This document shows positions 17,466 to 25,998 of a stretch of DNA of 64,000 nucleotides, piece after piece (the stretch's first letter is position 1; every line of letters starts with the position of its first letter). Origin of the DNA: CAYTLW01 sp964438735 (GTDB taxonomy: Bacteria > Myxococcota_A > UBA9042); the NCBI GenBank assembly GCA_964438735.1, contig CAYTLW010000006.1, positions 1 to 64,000 on the forward strand, written 5' to 3'. The translations under genes were made by a program, and so were the position numbers. The notes beneath the pieces were generated by a model, which was not told the origin of the DNA, made no database searches, and worked only from the letters and a program-made list of their open reading frames with translations.

Positions 17466-18185
17466 GTCAATGCCTGACCCTTCCGGTTTGACCACGTCGC
17501 CGGCGACTTTGCCGTCGACCAGCTGCACAACTCGGCGGGCGCGCTCCATGACTCTTGGGTCGTGGGTGCTGAAGACGAAGGTGACGCCGCGTTCGCGGTT
17601 GAGCTTCTCCATGATCTCGAGGAGCTTTTCGGCGGTTTCGGAGTCGACGTTGGCGGTTGGTTCGTCGGCGAGCACGACGGCGGGTTCGGAGGCGATGGCG
17701 CGGGCGATGGCGACGCGCTGCTGCTGACCGCCCGATAGCTCGTCCGGTCGTCGGTGCTCCATGCCGCCGAGGCCGACCTCGGATAGCAAGGCCATGACCC
17801 GTTGTTTGCGCTCGGTGGCGGCGACGCCCTGCAGGGCCAGGACGGATTCGGCGTTTTCGTAGGCGGTCAGCACCGGCATGAGGTTGTAGGCCTGGAAGAC
17901 GAAGCCGATGCGATCGCGGCGCATGTGGCTGCGTGCGCGGCGGCTGAGGCTGCCCAGGTCCTGGCCCTCGAGCCTCACCGTGCCCGAGGTGGGACTGTCC
18001 AGGGCGCCGATGAGATTGAGCGCGGTGGTCTTGCCGGAGCCGGAGGGGCCGCAGATGGCGGTGAACTCGCCCTTGCGAATGGTCAGGTCGAGGCCGCGCA
18101 GGGCGTGCACATCGACCGAGCCCTGCTTGTAGTCCTTGGTGACGCCGCTGAACTCGATGACTGCGGGGGCGTTGGGGTCGCTCAT
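17460..18185 (-). CDS. ABC transporter ATPase, LolD/MacB type
   Basis: A 241-residue ATP-binding subunit with every canonical motif: Walker A GPSGSGKT, signature LSGGQQQR, Walker B VVLADEPT, D-loop ANVDS and switch His FSTHD. The closest recognisable type is LolD/MacB, whose members drive lipoprotein release or mechanotransmission through FtsX-like permeases. It is the last gene of a three-gene minus-strand operon, 9 bp after the second permease, with GAGGAG upstream of the ATG. The final residues (about GSGIDT) and the stop codon are encoded by the 64-bp repeat element, so the native C-terminus was probably replaced. Confidence 0.9.
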   Translation of the reverse strand: MSDPNAPAVIEFSGVTKDYKQGSVDVHALRGLDLTIRKGEFTAICGPSGSGKTTALNLIGALDSPTSGTVRLEGQDLGSLSRRARSHMRRDRIGFVFQAYNLMPVLTAYENAESVLALQGVAATERKQRVMALLSEVGLGGMEHRRPDELSGGQQQRVAIARAIASEPAVVLADEPTANVDSETAEKLLEIMEKLNRERGVTFVFSTHDPRVMERARRVVQLVDGKVAGDVVKPEGSGIDT

Positions 18186-18194
18186 GGGGTCTCC

Positions 18195-19433
18195 TCAAAC
18201 GAGCTTGATGGAATCGACCGGCGCCACGCGACCGGCCTTCCAGGCGGGGTAGAGTCCGGCGGTCAGGGTCGCCAGCAGGATGGCGCTCAGGATCACCGCC
18301 AGACTCTCCGGGTAGATGCCCACGTGCATGACCATGTCGAAGCCGACGCCGCTGACCTCGACGTTCTTGGACTTGTACATCACGGTCATGTCGATGCCGT
18401 TTTCGGCCAGCCAGGTGTACGGATACCAGGAGACCGCGCCGGTGAGCAGCAGGCCGACGAAGGCCAGCCAGAGGCTCTCCCACATGACCAGCTTGAACAC
18501 CTGGCCTGGTGACCAGCCGATGGCAAGCATGATGCCGAACTCGCGCACCCGCTCCATGACCGAGACGAAGAGGGTGTTGAAGATGCCGGCGAAGATGAGC
18601 AGCCCGATGATGATCTCCATGACGATGGCGCCGCCCACCTTCATGGCGATGAAGCTGGCCAGGTCGGGCTGGGCGTCGGACCAGGTCACCGCCTTGCGAC
18701 CCTCTCCCACGACGGCGTTGAGGCGTGCGGCCACGGCGTCGCTGGTCCGGGAGTCGTCCAGGAAGATGGAGACGTGGGTGGCCTCGTCTTTGGAATAACC
18801 CAGCGTCTTGCGCACCACGTCGATGGGCAGCAGGACCAGCGTGCCGTCGACGCTTGCGGCGCCGGTGCCGATGATGCCCGACAGCCGGCCGAGACCGGTG
18901 ACGATGTCGCCGTTCTTATCCATCATCGTGTAGACGACCTTGCGGCCGAGTTTGAGGCCGAGATTGCTGGCCAGCTTCTTGCCCAGGATGATGCCCTTGT
19001 CGTTGCTGGTCTCGAACATGGCGCCTTCTTTGAGGCCCTCGAGAAAGGACAGGGTGTCCTCCGTCTCCGTCTTCGGGTCGTAGGCGATCAGGCCGCCGCC
19101 GAAGCTGTCGGTCGCCGTCGAGAGCATCACCTGGCCGAAGATGCGTCGCACGACGGTCTTCACGTCGGGATCAGCCGCGGCCAGCTGGGCCAGCTTGTCG
19201 GTGCCTGTGACCGTCTTCTTGAGCGAAGGCGTGTCCAGGTAGTCGACGTGCTGGACACGCACATGACCGCCGCCGAGGCGTGCTGCCGTGTCGATGAAGT
19301 CGGCCCAGGACTGGTCCTGCATGGCCGTCATCAGGATGGCCAGGAACCCACCAAAAGCGATGGACACGAGGGTCAGGATGGTGCGCCGTTTCTGTCGCCA
19401 GAGGTTGCGCCAGGCGATGCGAGCGAGCTTCAT
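18195..19433 (-). CDS. FtsX-like ABC permease (second of operon)
   Basis: A 412-residue permease of the FtsX/LolC-E/MacB class. There is one N-terminal membrane segment (KRRTILTLVSIAFGGFLAIL), a large periplasmic region (about 45-270) and three C-terminal membrane segments (from about 275 to the end), including EFGIMLAIGWSPGQVFKLV, the region that usually contacts the ATPase. It would pair with the permease upstream as a heterodimer over the ATPase downstream. GGAGG six bases before the ATG overlaps the region just after the stop of the previous gene, a sign of tight coupling. Substrate unknown; lipoprotein trafficking is possible given the family. Confidence 0.85.
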   Translation of the reverse strand: MKLARIAWRNLWRQKRRTILTLVSIAFGGFLAILMTAMQDQSWADFIDTAARLGGGHVRVQHVDYLDTPSLKKTVTGTDKLAQLAAADPDVKTVVRRIFGQVMLSTATDSFGGGLIAYDPKTETEDTLSFLEGLKEGAMFETSNDKGIILGKKLASNLGLKLGRKVVYTMMDKNGDIVTGLGRLSGIIGTGAASVDGTLVLLPIDVVRKTLGYSKDEATHVSIFLDDSRTSDAVAARLNAVVGEGRKAVTWSDAQPDLASFIAMKVGGAIVMEIIIGLLIFAGIFNTLFVSVMERVREFGIMLAIGWSPGQVFKLVMWESLWLAFVGLLLTGAVSWYPYTWLAENGIDMTVMYKSKNVEVSGVGFDMVMHVGIYPESLAVILSAILLATLTAGLYPAWKAGRVAPVDSIKLV

Positions 19434-19445
19434 GTTGGCCTCCCG

Positions 19446-20660
19446 CTACCGATGCCGCATGGCGCGGATGGGGCTGATCCAGGCGGCCTTCAGCGCCGGG
19501 TACAGGGACGCCAGGCCGACCATGAAGAGCAGCATGATGACGGGACCGGCGACCGACTCGGGCGAGTAGACGCCGTACCAGATCTTGCGCATGGCGATGC
19601 CCATGGCGTCCATGCCGCCCATGGCGCCGAAGTCGATGCCGTGTTTGCTCAGGTACCACATGCCCGGCAGGGCGGCGGCGAAGCCCAGGGCCACCGCCAT
19701 GGCCGCCTGCAGGGCGCACTCGATGAGGATCAGCGACATCACCCGTAGCGGCCCGGCGCCGATGGCTTTGAGCACGCCAAACTCCTTGATGCGCTCGAAG
19801 ACCGCCATGAGCATGGCGTTGAGGATCAGGATGCCGACGGCGACGTAGATGATGAAATACATGATGTAAATCATCCCGTGCACCGAATCGAGCATCTGGG
19901 CGATGATGGGCATGAGCTCCTTCCAGGTCTTCACGTCGAGGTCGGGGGCCGCGGCTGAGATCGCTGCGCCCGTCTCCTCCAGTGTCGCGTTGCCGGCTCG
20001 CTTGATGACCAGCTGGTGGGCGCCCTGGGGCATGACCATCAGCTCGCGGAAGGCTCCCTCGGTCATGTAGACGGTCGCCCGGTCGGTGGCGTCGGCGATG
20101 TTGGCGAGTACCCCGCGGACGGTGTACAGGCCGTTGGCCGTGCTGCCATCGGTCGCCTGGCTGAGCAGCAGCAGCTCGGCGCCCGGTTTGACGGAGAGGG
20201 TTCGGGCCAGCCGCTTGCCGACCACGACGCCAGCCGGCTCGGTCGGGTCCAGCCACTTGCCGTGGGCCACCCTGTCCTGCACCCGCGTGACCTTGCGGTC
20301 GCGGGCCACGTCCACGCCGCGAAAGGCCACGCCGGCGCTGTACTCACCGGCAGCGGCCAATCCGCCGCCCAGCAACCTGGGCGTGGCCGGAATGCCCAGC
20401 TGGTCGATCCTGGCCAGCAGCGCCGCCGGATCTTCGATGCGGGTATAGATCGAAGGGCTGTCCAGGTAGCCGGGCGCCAGCACCTGCACGTCGCCGATCT
20501 CGAACTGGGTGATGTCCTCTTCCATGGCGCGGAGATAGCCCGGGATCAATCCCGAATAGAGCAACTCTACGCACAGGGCGAAGGCCATGGCCGCCACGGT
20601 AATGGCCGTCCGGCGGCGATTGCGGACCACGTTTCTGGTGGCCATCTTGAAGACGTTCAA
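19446..20660 (-). CDS. FtsX-like ABC permease (first of operon)
   Basis: A 404-residue permease with the same plan as its neighbour: N-terminal membrane anchor (TAITVAAMAFALCVELLY), periplasmic core, and three C-terminal membrane segments with RIKEFGVLKAIGAGPLRVM. I prefer a TTG start at 20660, giving MNVFKMATRN, because GGGAGG lies six bases upstream; the ATG at 20645 has no such site. It heads the permease-permease-ATPase operon and is transcribed away from the carbamoyltransferase relic. The two permeases look like an old duplication, as in LolC/LolE. Confidence 0.85.
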   Translation of the reverse strand: MNVFKMATRNVVRNRRRTAITVAAMAFALCVELLYSGLIPGYLRAMEEDITQFEIGDVQVLAPGYLDSPSIYTRIEDPAALLARIDQLGIPATPRLLGGGLAAAGEYSAGVAFRGVDVARDRKVTRVQDRVAHGKWLDPTEPAGVVVGKRLARTLSVKPGAELLLLSQATDGSTANGLYTVRGVLANIADATDRATVYMTEGAFRELMVMPQGAHQLVIKRAGNATLEETGAAISAAAPDLDVKTWKELMPIIAQMLDSVHGMIYIMYFIIYVAVGILILNAMLMAVFERIKEFGVLKAIGAGPLRVMSLILIECALQAAMAVALGFAAALPGMWYLSKHGIDFGAMGGMDAMGIAMRKIWYGVYSPESVAGPVIMLLFMVGLASLYPALKAAWISPIRAMRHR

Positions 20661-20803
20661 GTCCCACCTCCCATGACACCCCTGACCTGGGTATACGCCC
20701 AAGAGCCGGCGCTGACCAGCGCCGCAGTGTGGCGTTGGAACGAAGAATCGGAAGCTGGATGCGCCACCTGTCGCGCCGATGTCATTGCGGTAGGATGCCC
20801 GTC

Positions 20804-21245
20804 ATGAAAACGGTCTTTCTGGGGGTCAACACCGCCTACCACGAGTCTGCCGCCTGCCTGATCGTCGATGGCCGGATCGTCGCCATGGCTGAGGAGGAGC
20901 GCTTCAACCGCTTCCGTCATGGCAAGCACTCCACCGTGCACTCCGCCGCTGCGTCAGCCCTTGCTCAAGCAGGTGATCCCGGCGGTGATCCAGGAGAACG
21001 GATCCACGGGTATCGCCACGTCACGCATCCACGTGGTCCAGCCGGCGCACAATCCGCAATACGCCGCCCTGATCGAGGCCCTCGACGAACTCACGGGTCT
21101 GCCGGTGGTCCTCAATACCTCGTTCAACATCCGCGAGCCCATCGTGACCACGCCCGAACAAGCCGTCGCCACCTTCTTGCGCTCGTCCATGGACGCCCTG
21201 GCCATGGGGCCCTTCCTCGCCCAACATCCCGATCGCCGCGCCTGA
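20804..21245 (+). pseudogene. Carbamoyltransferase relic with its middle deleted
   Basis: The first 40 codons (from ATG 20804) encode the start of a NodU/CmcH-type carbamoyltransferase: GVNTAYHESAACLIVDG, then AEEERFNRFRHGK. About 130-150 bp in, a different frame (offset +1) picks up the C-terminal end of the same family: KQVIPAVIQENGSTGI, HNPQYAALIEALDELTG, PVVLNTSFNIREPIVTTPEQA, then DALAMGPFL. Whole family members are roughly 550-600 residues; here at least 400 codons are missing and the two ends are out of frame, so no functional enzyme can be made. The junction is near 20935-20960. The relic lies 21 bp before the radical SAM gene, suggesting both once belonged to one pathway. An assembly collapse is the alternative. 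Confidence 0.75.
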
Positions 21246-21266
21246 GTCCGGCGTCCCGGAGTGGCC

Positions 21267-22268
21267 ATGCACGACAATCCCAAGCTGGTGGAGTGGATCC
21301 CGGCCCGGGTCAACGGCGTACCCGGTCATCGATTGATGGTTGTTCTGGCGGCGCCTGGCTGCCATTGGGCCAGCCGCAGCGGCGGGTGCACCAACTGCTC
21401 GTTTCCCACCTTCTTCGGCGTCGACGAGCCTGTCGACCAGGCCTCGTACGAGCGCCAGTTGCACGGAGCCCTGGCCACCATGCCCGCCGATCATGACGGT
21501 CCGGTCCAGCTCGATCTCTACGTGTCGGGCTCCTTCTTCTGCGTCGAGGAGGTCGATCCGGGCGCGCAGGAGGCCCTGCTTCGTCGTGGGGCCGCGGCGC
21601 CCGGCGTGCGGCGAATCGTGGTCGAGACCCGCCCCGAACACGTCGATGAGGTGGCGATTGAACGCGCTCGTCGGGCGGTCGGAGACGTGCCCCTGGAGGT
21701 GGCGATCGGTCTGGAGACGGCCGATGACGCGATCCGACTGGAGCCCATCCGCAAGGGCTTCACCTGGGCCCATTTCGAAAGGGCCGTGCGCATCCTGGTC
21801 GCCGGTGGCCTGGTGCCCTCGGTGCACCTGCTGCTCAAACCCATACATACCGGCGAGGGTGAGGCGGTGGCGGACACCGTGGCCAGCATCGAGCGGGTCG
21901 CCGCCCTGGCCGCGCAGGTGGACCAGATCATCCACATCAGCCTGCAACCCTGCTTCGTGGCCCCGGATACGCCCCTGGAGCGGGCGTTCGAGCAGGGGCA
22001 GTACCGGCCGCCCTGGCTGTGGTCGGTGATCGAGGTGATCCGGCGCAGCGCGGCCCTGGCGCCGCTGCACGTCGGTCTGTCGGACGAGGGCATGGGCGTG
22101 GCACGCAGCGCCCACAACTGCCCCGAATGCACCGGGAGCGTCCTGGCTGCGCTGGCCGATTTCAACCGCAGCGGCGAGCCGGCGGGCCTCGACGCCACGG
22201 GCTGTAGCTGCCGGGACGAATGGCAACGGGCCATGGGCGCGCCTTGCGATCTGGCCGACAATCGCTAG
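21267..22268 (+). CDS. Radical SAM protein, RaSEA-like (TIGR01210 type)
   Basis: A 333-residue radical SAM enzyme. The N-terminal cluster motif is GCHWASRSGGCTNCSFP, a C-x7-C-x2-C spacing like that of the MJ1487/RaSEA family, whose archaeal members act with ArcS in archaeosine tRNA modification. Further family-like stretches are YVSGSFFCVEE, ETRPEHVDE, IGLETADD and LLLKPIHTGEGEA. The C-terminus adds cysteines (NCPECTGS ... TGCSCRDEW) that may bind metal. Bacterial members have no settled function to my knowledge, so the archaeosine link should not be transferred. The ATG at 21267 has GGAG five bases upstream; a GTG two codons earlier is the alternative. Confidence 0.75.
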   Translation: MHDNPKLVEWIPARVNGVPGHRLMVVLAAPGCHWASRSGGCTNCSFPTFFGVDEPVDQASYERQLHGALATMPADHDGPVQLDLYVSGSFFCVEEVDPGAQEALLRRGAAAPGVRRIVVETRPEHVDEVAIERARRAVGDVPLEVAIGLETADDAIRLEPIRKGFTWAHFERAVRILVAGGLVPSVHLLLKPIHTGEGEAVADTVASIERVAALAAQVDQIIHISLQPCFVAPDTPLERAFEQGQYRPPWLWSVIEVIRRSAALAPLHVGLSDEGMGVARSAHNCPECTGSVLAALADFNRSGEPAGLDATGCSCRDEWQRAMGAPCDLADNR

Positions 22269-22271
22269 AAT
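22244..22271 (+). promoter_or_regulatory. Candidate sigma-70-type promoter for infA
   Basis: ttgcga (22244-22249) and tagaat (22266-22271) are separated by 16 bp, ending about 66 bp before the infA start. The -10 box overlaps the stop codon of the radical SAM gene, so infA could be transcribed on its own even though it also lies downstream of that gene. Confidence 0.4.
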
Positions 22272-22337
22272 GCCGCGGCGCCCGCCCCCGCGACCTGGCG
22301 GTGGCCGAGGCGCAGGTACCGGAGGCTTCGAGGGAAC

Positions 22338-22556
22338 ATGGCCAAGGAAGAAGGACTCATTGTCGAAGGTACGGTCGTCGAACCGCTTCGCAACGCCATG
22401 TTCCGGGTCGAACTGCCCAATGGCCACCGCGTGCTCGCGCACGTATCCGGCAAGATGCGCAAGTACTTCATCCGCATCCTGCCCGGCGACAAGGTCACCG
22501 TGGAGCTGTCGCCCTACGACCTGACCCGCGGTCGGATCACGTACCGAGCGCGCTAG
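22338..22556 (+). CDS. infA: Translation initiation factor IF-1
   Basis: A 72-residue protein that is essentially full-length IF-1, an OB-fold factor binding the 30S A site during initiation. Recognisable segments are EGTVVEPLRNAMFRVELPNG, HVSGKMRKYFIRILPGDKV and SPYDLTRGRITYR. GAGGGAAC precedes the ATG. It is not next to ribosomal protein genes here; it lies between the radical SAM gene and, 18 bp away on the opposite strand, the end of the spermidine-synthase-like gene. Confidence 0.95.
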   Translation: MAKEEGLIVEGTVVEPLRNAMFRVELPNGHRVLAHVSGKMRKYFIRILPGDKVTVELSPYDLTRGRITYRAR

Positions 22557-22574
22557 CGGCGCAATCGTTTCAAT

Positions 22575-25500
22575 TCAGTCCGGCTTGCCGTCGGCCCTGT
22601 CTGGGCCGGTGCCCACCAGTGCACCCAGGTGCGCCCGCGCCGCCACATGTTCGGCATCGCGCTGGAGCAAACCGGCGAGGGCCTTGGCGGCGGCTTGACC
22701 ATCCCCGCGCGCCAGCGCCAGCCGGGCCTGAAGGTAAGCGGCCAGGCCGTCCAATCGCCCGCGGGTCGTCGCTGGCAGTCTTCGCCACGGATCTTTGACC
22801 GGCAGCGAAGCCACCACTTCATCGCCATCTTTGATCAGACGAACGATCTCCGCGGTAGCGTGGGCAGCCCGCTGCAAATCGCCCAGATCCAGCCAGGTAC
22901 GGGCCAGGGTGGCTTGCAACCTCGCCGTCTGGCGCAGGTCACCGGCTACGGTCGCCGCCGCTGGCCCGGTCAGCGCGACCAGAAACGCGGGATCCGGCTG
23001 GTGGAAGACGGAGACCAGGCGGCGCAAGCGCAGGGCCTCGAAACGTGCCACCTTGAGGACCGCGGACTTCGGCAGGTCGCCGCTGGCGTGTTGCTGTCGA
23101 TAGATGGCCGCGCGGCGCTGGTGGGCCGGGTCGCCGGCGCGCTGCAGTCGCATCTCCAGGCTGGCCGTGTTTGCGTCGGTCGCGGTGCCGTGGGCCGCCA
23201 GACGGGCCTCCTGCACACTGACCCGCAGGGCGCGATCCACAACCGTCTCGCCCGGGCGCGATCTGGCGTCACGACCAGCCTTGACCAAGGCGTCGATGCG
23301 CGCCTCTGGAACCGGTGTGCGCAGGGCGGCGGCCAACAGCAATCCACTTTGTGATTTCGGGCGCAGCTTCTCGTCGAGATGGTCGAAGATCTGGGTGTTC
23401 TTGCCGACAAAGAATGCCCGCGGCGCCCACAGCTCCAGCAGCGGTCGATCGTCGCTGTTGAGCGGTCCGTGGCCGGGGAAGTGCAACTTCAGCCAGCCCT
23501 CGCTGAGGATCTGAAGGGCCAGCACGTCGAGCACGTCGGTGACGTTCATGCCCGCTTTCTGGTTGCGCAGATGGGCGGCCAGCTCTGGGCGCGCCAGCTT
23601 GCGCGCCAACAGATTTGCGTCGGGGCGGAGCGGCTGTTTGCCGCCGATGAGCAAGACATCCGACGGCCCCGATCGCCACGCGGTGGCGTGGGGGAAGACC
23701 CGGGTGAAGGTGTTGACCACCATCGACGCGATGGCGTCGTCCATCTCGTAGGTGTGCAGCCATTGCACCACCAGCCCGTCGTCGGCCAGGCGCGAGCGCA
23801 TGGTCTCGAAGAAGCGCTCCGTGAACAGGTTGCCGATGCCCGCCACCCAGGGATTGGAGGGCTCGCTGACGATGACGTCGAAAGACCCGGGCGGCGCCAG
23901 CTGGAAGAACTCGCGGGCGTCCATCAGGTGAATGCGCAGGCGTTCGTGGTCGAGCGCGTCGTCGTTGATGTCGGCGAAGTGGCGCGCCGCGTCGAGCATG
24001 CCCGACTCGATCTCGATGAGATCCAGGGTCACCTCGGGCCAGCGCAACGAGGCCGCAGCCGAGACGCCGCTGGCCAGGCCGATATGCGCGACCCGTCGCG
24101 GCGTCGCCTGGGGATGCAGCAACAGGCCCAGGTGACCGAGCCAATACTGGGTGCTCATGTCGAACTCGCTCGACGCCTCGGTCTTGCCGTTCGACTTCAA
24201 GTAGCGATGGCCGCTGGCGCGATCTCGCAGGACCACCACCGACGCGTTGGAGCCATCAGCGTGGAAGAGCATCTCCACGTTGCCCAGCTTCTTGCGGGCC
24301 TCCTCGAAGCTGTCCGCAACGGGCTCGCGTCGCCTGTAGATGCCCGAGTGCAACATGCCCAGATCCAGCGGCGGCGTAGCCATCGCCACCACCAGGAAGA
24401 GCGCCGGCACGCTGATTCCGAGGGCCGGCTTGAGGCCTCTTCGCCATGGACGGCCATCCGCCATCAGCAGCGCCAGGCCGCAAGCGGCGGACGCGGCGAT
24501 GCCCACCTGCAGCGCGCCGCCCACACCCACCGACGGCAGGATCACCAGCCCGGCCAGGCTGGCGCCGCCGATGGTGCCCACGGTGTTCAGGGAAAAGATG
24601 GTGCCGATCTTGCGACCGAGTCGGCTCAGGTCGTCGACGCAGGCGGCGGTGGCGAAGGGCAGGGTGGCGCCGATGAAGAGGGTGGGGATGACCAGGAGGC
24701 CGCCCGCAGTGGCCACCTTGAGGCCGAGGTAGAGTCCGAAAGCGCGCGGAGCCCGCTCGATGGCCGTGGCCAGCCAGTGAAATGTCCAGGGCAGTCGATT
24801 GTAGAGCGGCAACATCAACAGCACGGCCAGGAAGACGCCCAGTTCGGCCCACATCAGGGCCCGGTAGGGATCCACGCCGCGGCGCAGCAGTCGCTCGGCG
24901 AAGGCGGAGCCAACCGCGATGCCGGTGATGAACAGCGTCAGCATCAAGGCGAAGGAATACGTGGAGCTGCCCAGCACCAGCGAGAGCATGCGCACCCAGG
25001 CCAATTCGTAGATCATCGAGATGCCGCCCGACAGGCAGATGATCAGCAACACGGCGCGCATGCGGCGGCCAGCGGGTGCGGCGACCTGTGTAGCGGGTCC
25101 GGCGGGAGACTCGCCGGCTGGGGCCGTCGTGCTCTTCATCGCCGCCAGGCCGCTGCGCGAGGCCAGCCAGAAGACGCCCGCCAGGGCCAGGTTGACCGTC
25201 GCGGCTGCGCGCATGCCGGCGGCAAGGCCCAACGCTTCCAATACCCAGAATCCGGCCAGGGCCGCGCCCGCCGCCGCGCCCAGACTGTTGACGAAATACA
25301 GCCGCGCCACCTGCGGTCCGGCGTCTGCCAGGCGCTGCGTGGTGGCCCGCGCCAGCGCTGGCAGGGTGCCCCCCATCAAGACCGTTGGCGGCAACATGCA
25401 GGCCGCCGCCAACATGGCCTTCAGGGGGCCGTTGATCGGCGAGCCGGCACCGTTGAGCCGGGCCAACTCCAGGTAGAGCGCCGAGAGGCCCTCGAAGATC

Positions 25501-25790
25501 TCGGGAAAGAAGAAGCAGAAGGCGCCGATGCCCACCTCGAGGATGGCGTAGAAGAGCAGGCGGTCGGCGACCCGATCGACGATGCGGCCAAAGATGGCGT
25601 TGCCCAGCGCGAGGCCGCCCATGAAGGTCGCCAACACCAGGGTGTGCGCCTGCGCTGTGCCGCCGATGAACAGGCCCAGGTACCGTCCCCACAGCACCTC
25701 ATAGACCAGTCCGGCCAGTCCGGACAGGAGGAATCCGGCGGCGACAAGGACGAGGAGGATTCGATCGGCGGGCGCACGGCTGCGGCTCAC
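22575..25790 (-). CDS. Membrane-fused spermidine-synthase-like protein with helical C-terminal extension
   Basis: A 1,071-residue three-part protein. Residues about 10-500 form a polytopic membrane domain in two similar halves, each with the SGLAGLVYEVLWGRYLGL-type opening of SpeE-associated membrane domains. Residues about 560-725 are a spermine/spermidine-synthase-type Rossmann domain (IGLASGVSAAASL, LIEIESGMLDAARHF, then VIVSEPSNPWVAGIGNLFTE). The glycine loop is unusual (GLASGVS), so aminopropyltransferase activity is uncertain. Residues about 800-1071 are Ala/Arg-rich helices, perhaps TPR-like. The GTG at 25790 has GGAG seven bases upstream; earlier ATGs would give an unlikely Pro/Arg tail. 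It stands divergent to the START-domain gene and converges on infA. Role unknown. Confidence 0.8.
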   Translation of the reverse strand: MSRSRAPADRILLVLVAAGFLLSGLAGLVYEVLWGRYLGLFIGGTAQAHTLVLATFMGGLALGNAIFGRIVDRVADRLLFYAILEVGIGAFCFFFPEIFEGLSALYLELARLNGAGSPINGPLKAMLAAACMLPPTVLMGGTLPALARATTQRLADAGPQVARLYFVNSLGAAAGAALAGFWVLEALGLAAGMRAAATVNLALAGVFWLASRSGLAAMKSTTAPAGESPAGPATQVAAPAGRRMRAVLLIICLSGGISMIYELAWVRMLSLVLGSSTYSFALMLTLFITGIAVGSAFAERLLRRGVDPYRALMWAELGVFLAVLLMLPLYNRLPWTFHWLATAIERAPRAFGLYLGLKVATAGGLLVIPTLFIGATLPFATAACVDDLSRLGRKIGTIFSLNTVGTIGGASLAGLVILPSVGVGGALQVGIAASAACGLALLMADGRPWRRGLKPALGISVPALFLVVAMATPPLDLGMLHSGIYRRREPVADSFEEARKKLGNVEMLFHADGSNASVVVLRDRASGHRYLKSNGKTEASSEFDMSTQYWLGHLGLLLHPQATPRRVAHIGLASGVSAAASLRWPEVTLDLIEIESGMLDAARHFADINDDALDHERLRIHLMDAREFFQLAPPGSFDVIVSEPSNPWVAGIGNLFTERFFETMRSRLADDGLVVQWLHTYEMDDAIASMVVNTFTRVFPHATAWRSGPSDVLLIGGKQPLRPDANLLARKLARPELAAHLRNQKAGMNVTDVLDVLALQILSEGWLKLHFPGHGPLNSDDRPLLELWAPRAFFVGKNTQIFDHLDEKLRPKSQSGLLLAAALRTPVPEARIDALVKAGRDARSRPGETVVDRALRVSVQEARLAAHGTATDANTASLEMRLQRAGDPAHQRRAAIYRQQHASGDLPKSAVLKVARFEALRLRRLVSVFHQPDPAFLVALTGPAAATVAGDLRQTARLQATLARTWLDLGDLQRAAHATAEIVRLIKDGDEVVASLPVKDPWRRLPATTRGRLDGLAAYLQARLALARGDGQAAAKALAGLLQRDAEHVAARAHLGALVGTGPDRADGKPD

Positions 25791-25998
25791 GCGGGCTCCG
25801 GCAGTGGGAGGGAGATGTGGCACCGGGGGGGCGCGTCGGACGACGCAACGCGACATTGTCGGCCAGCGCGGCGCGCGGGGCAAGCGGCGTCCGACGGCCC
25901 GACCGCCACGCCGGAATCCAACCCTGTCGGGTCCGCTTTACGAATTAGAACGTCTGCCCTAGCGTCTAGTCACCCTGACCGACCCGACGGAGGAACCC

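Noticed and set aside
16004..17480. CRISPR array
   Set aside because: The 64-bp units are abutting, have conserved ends and a partly conserved middle, and one is inverted; there is no repeat-spacer alternation and no cas gene.
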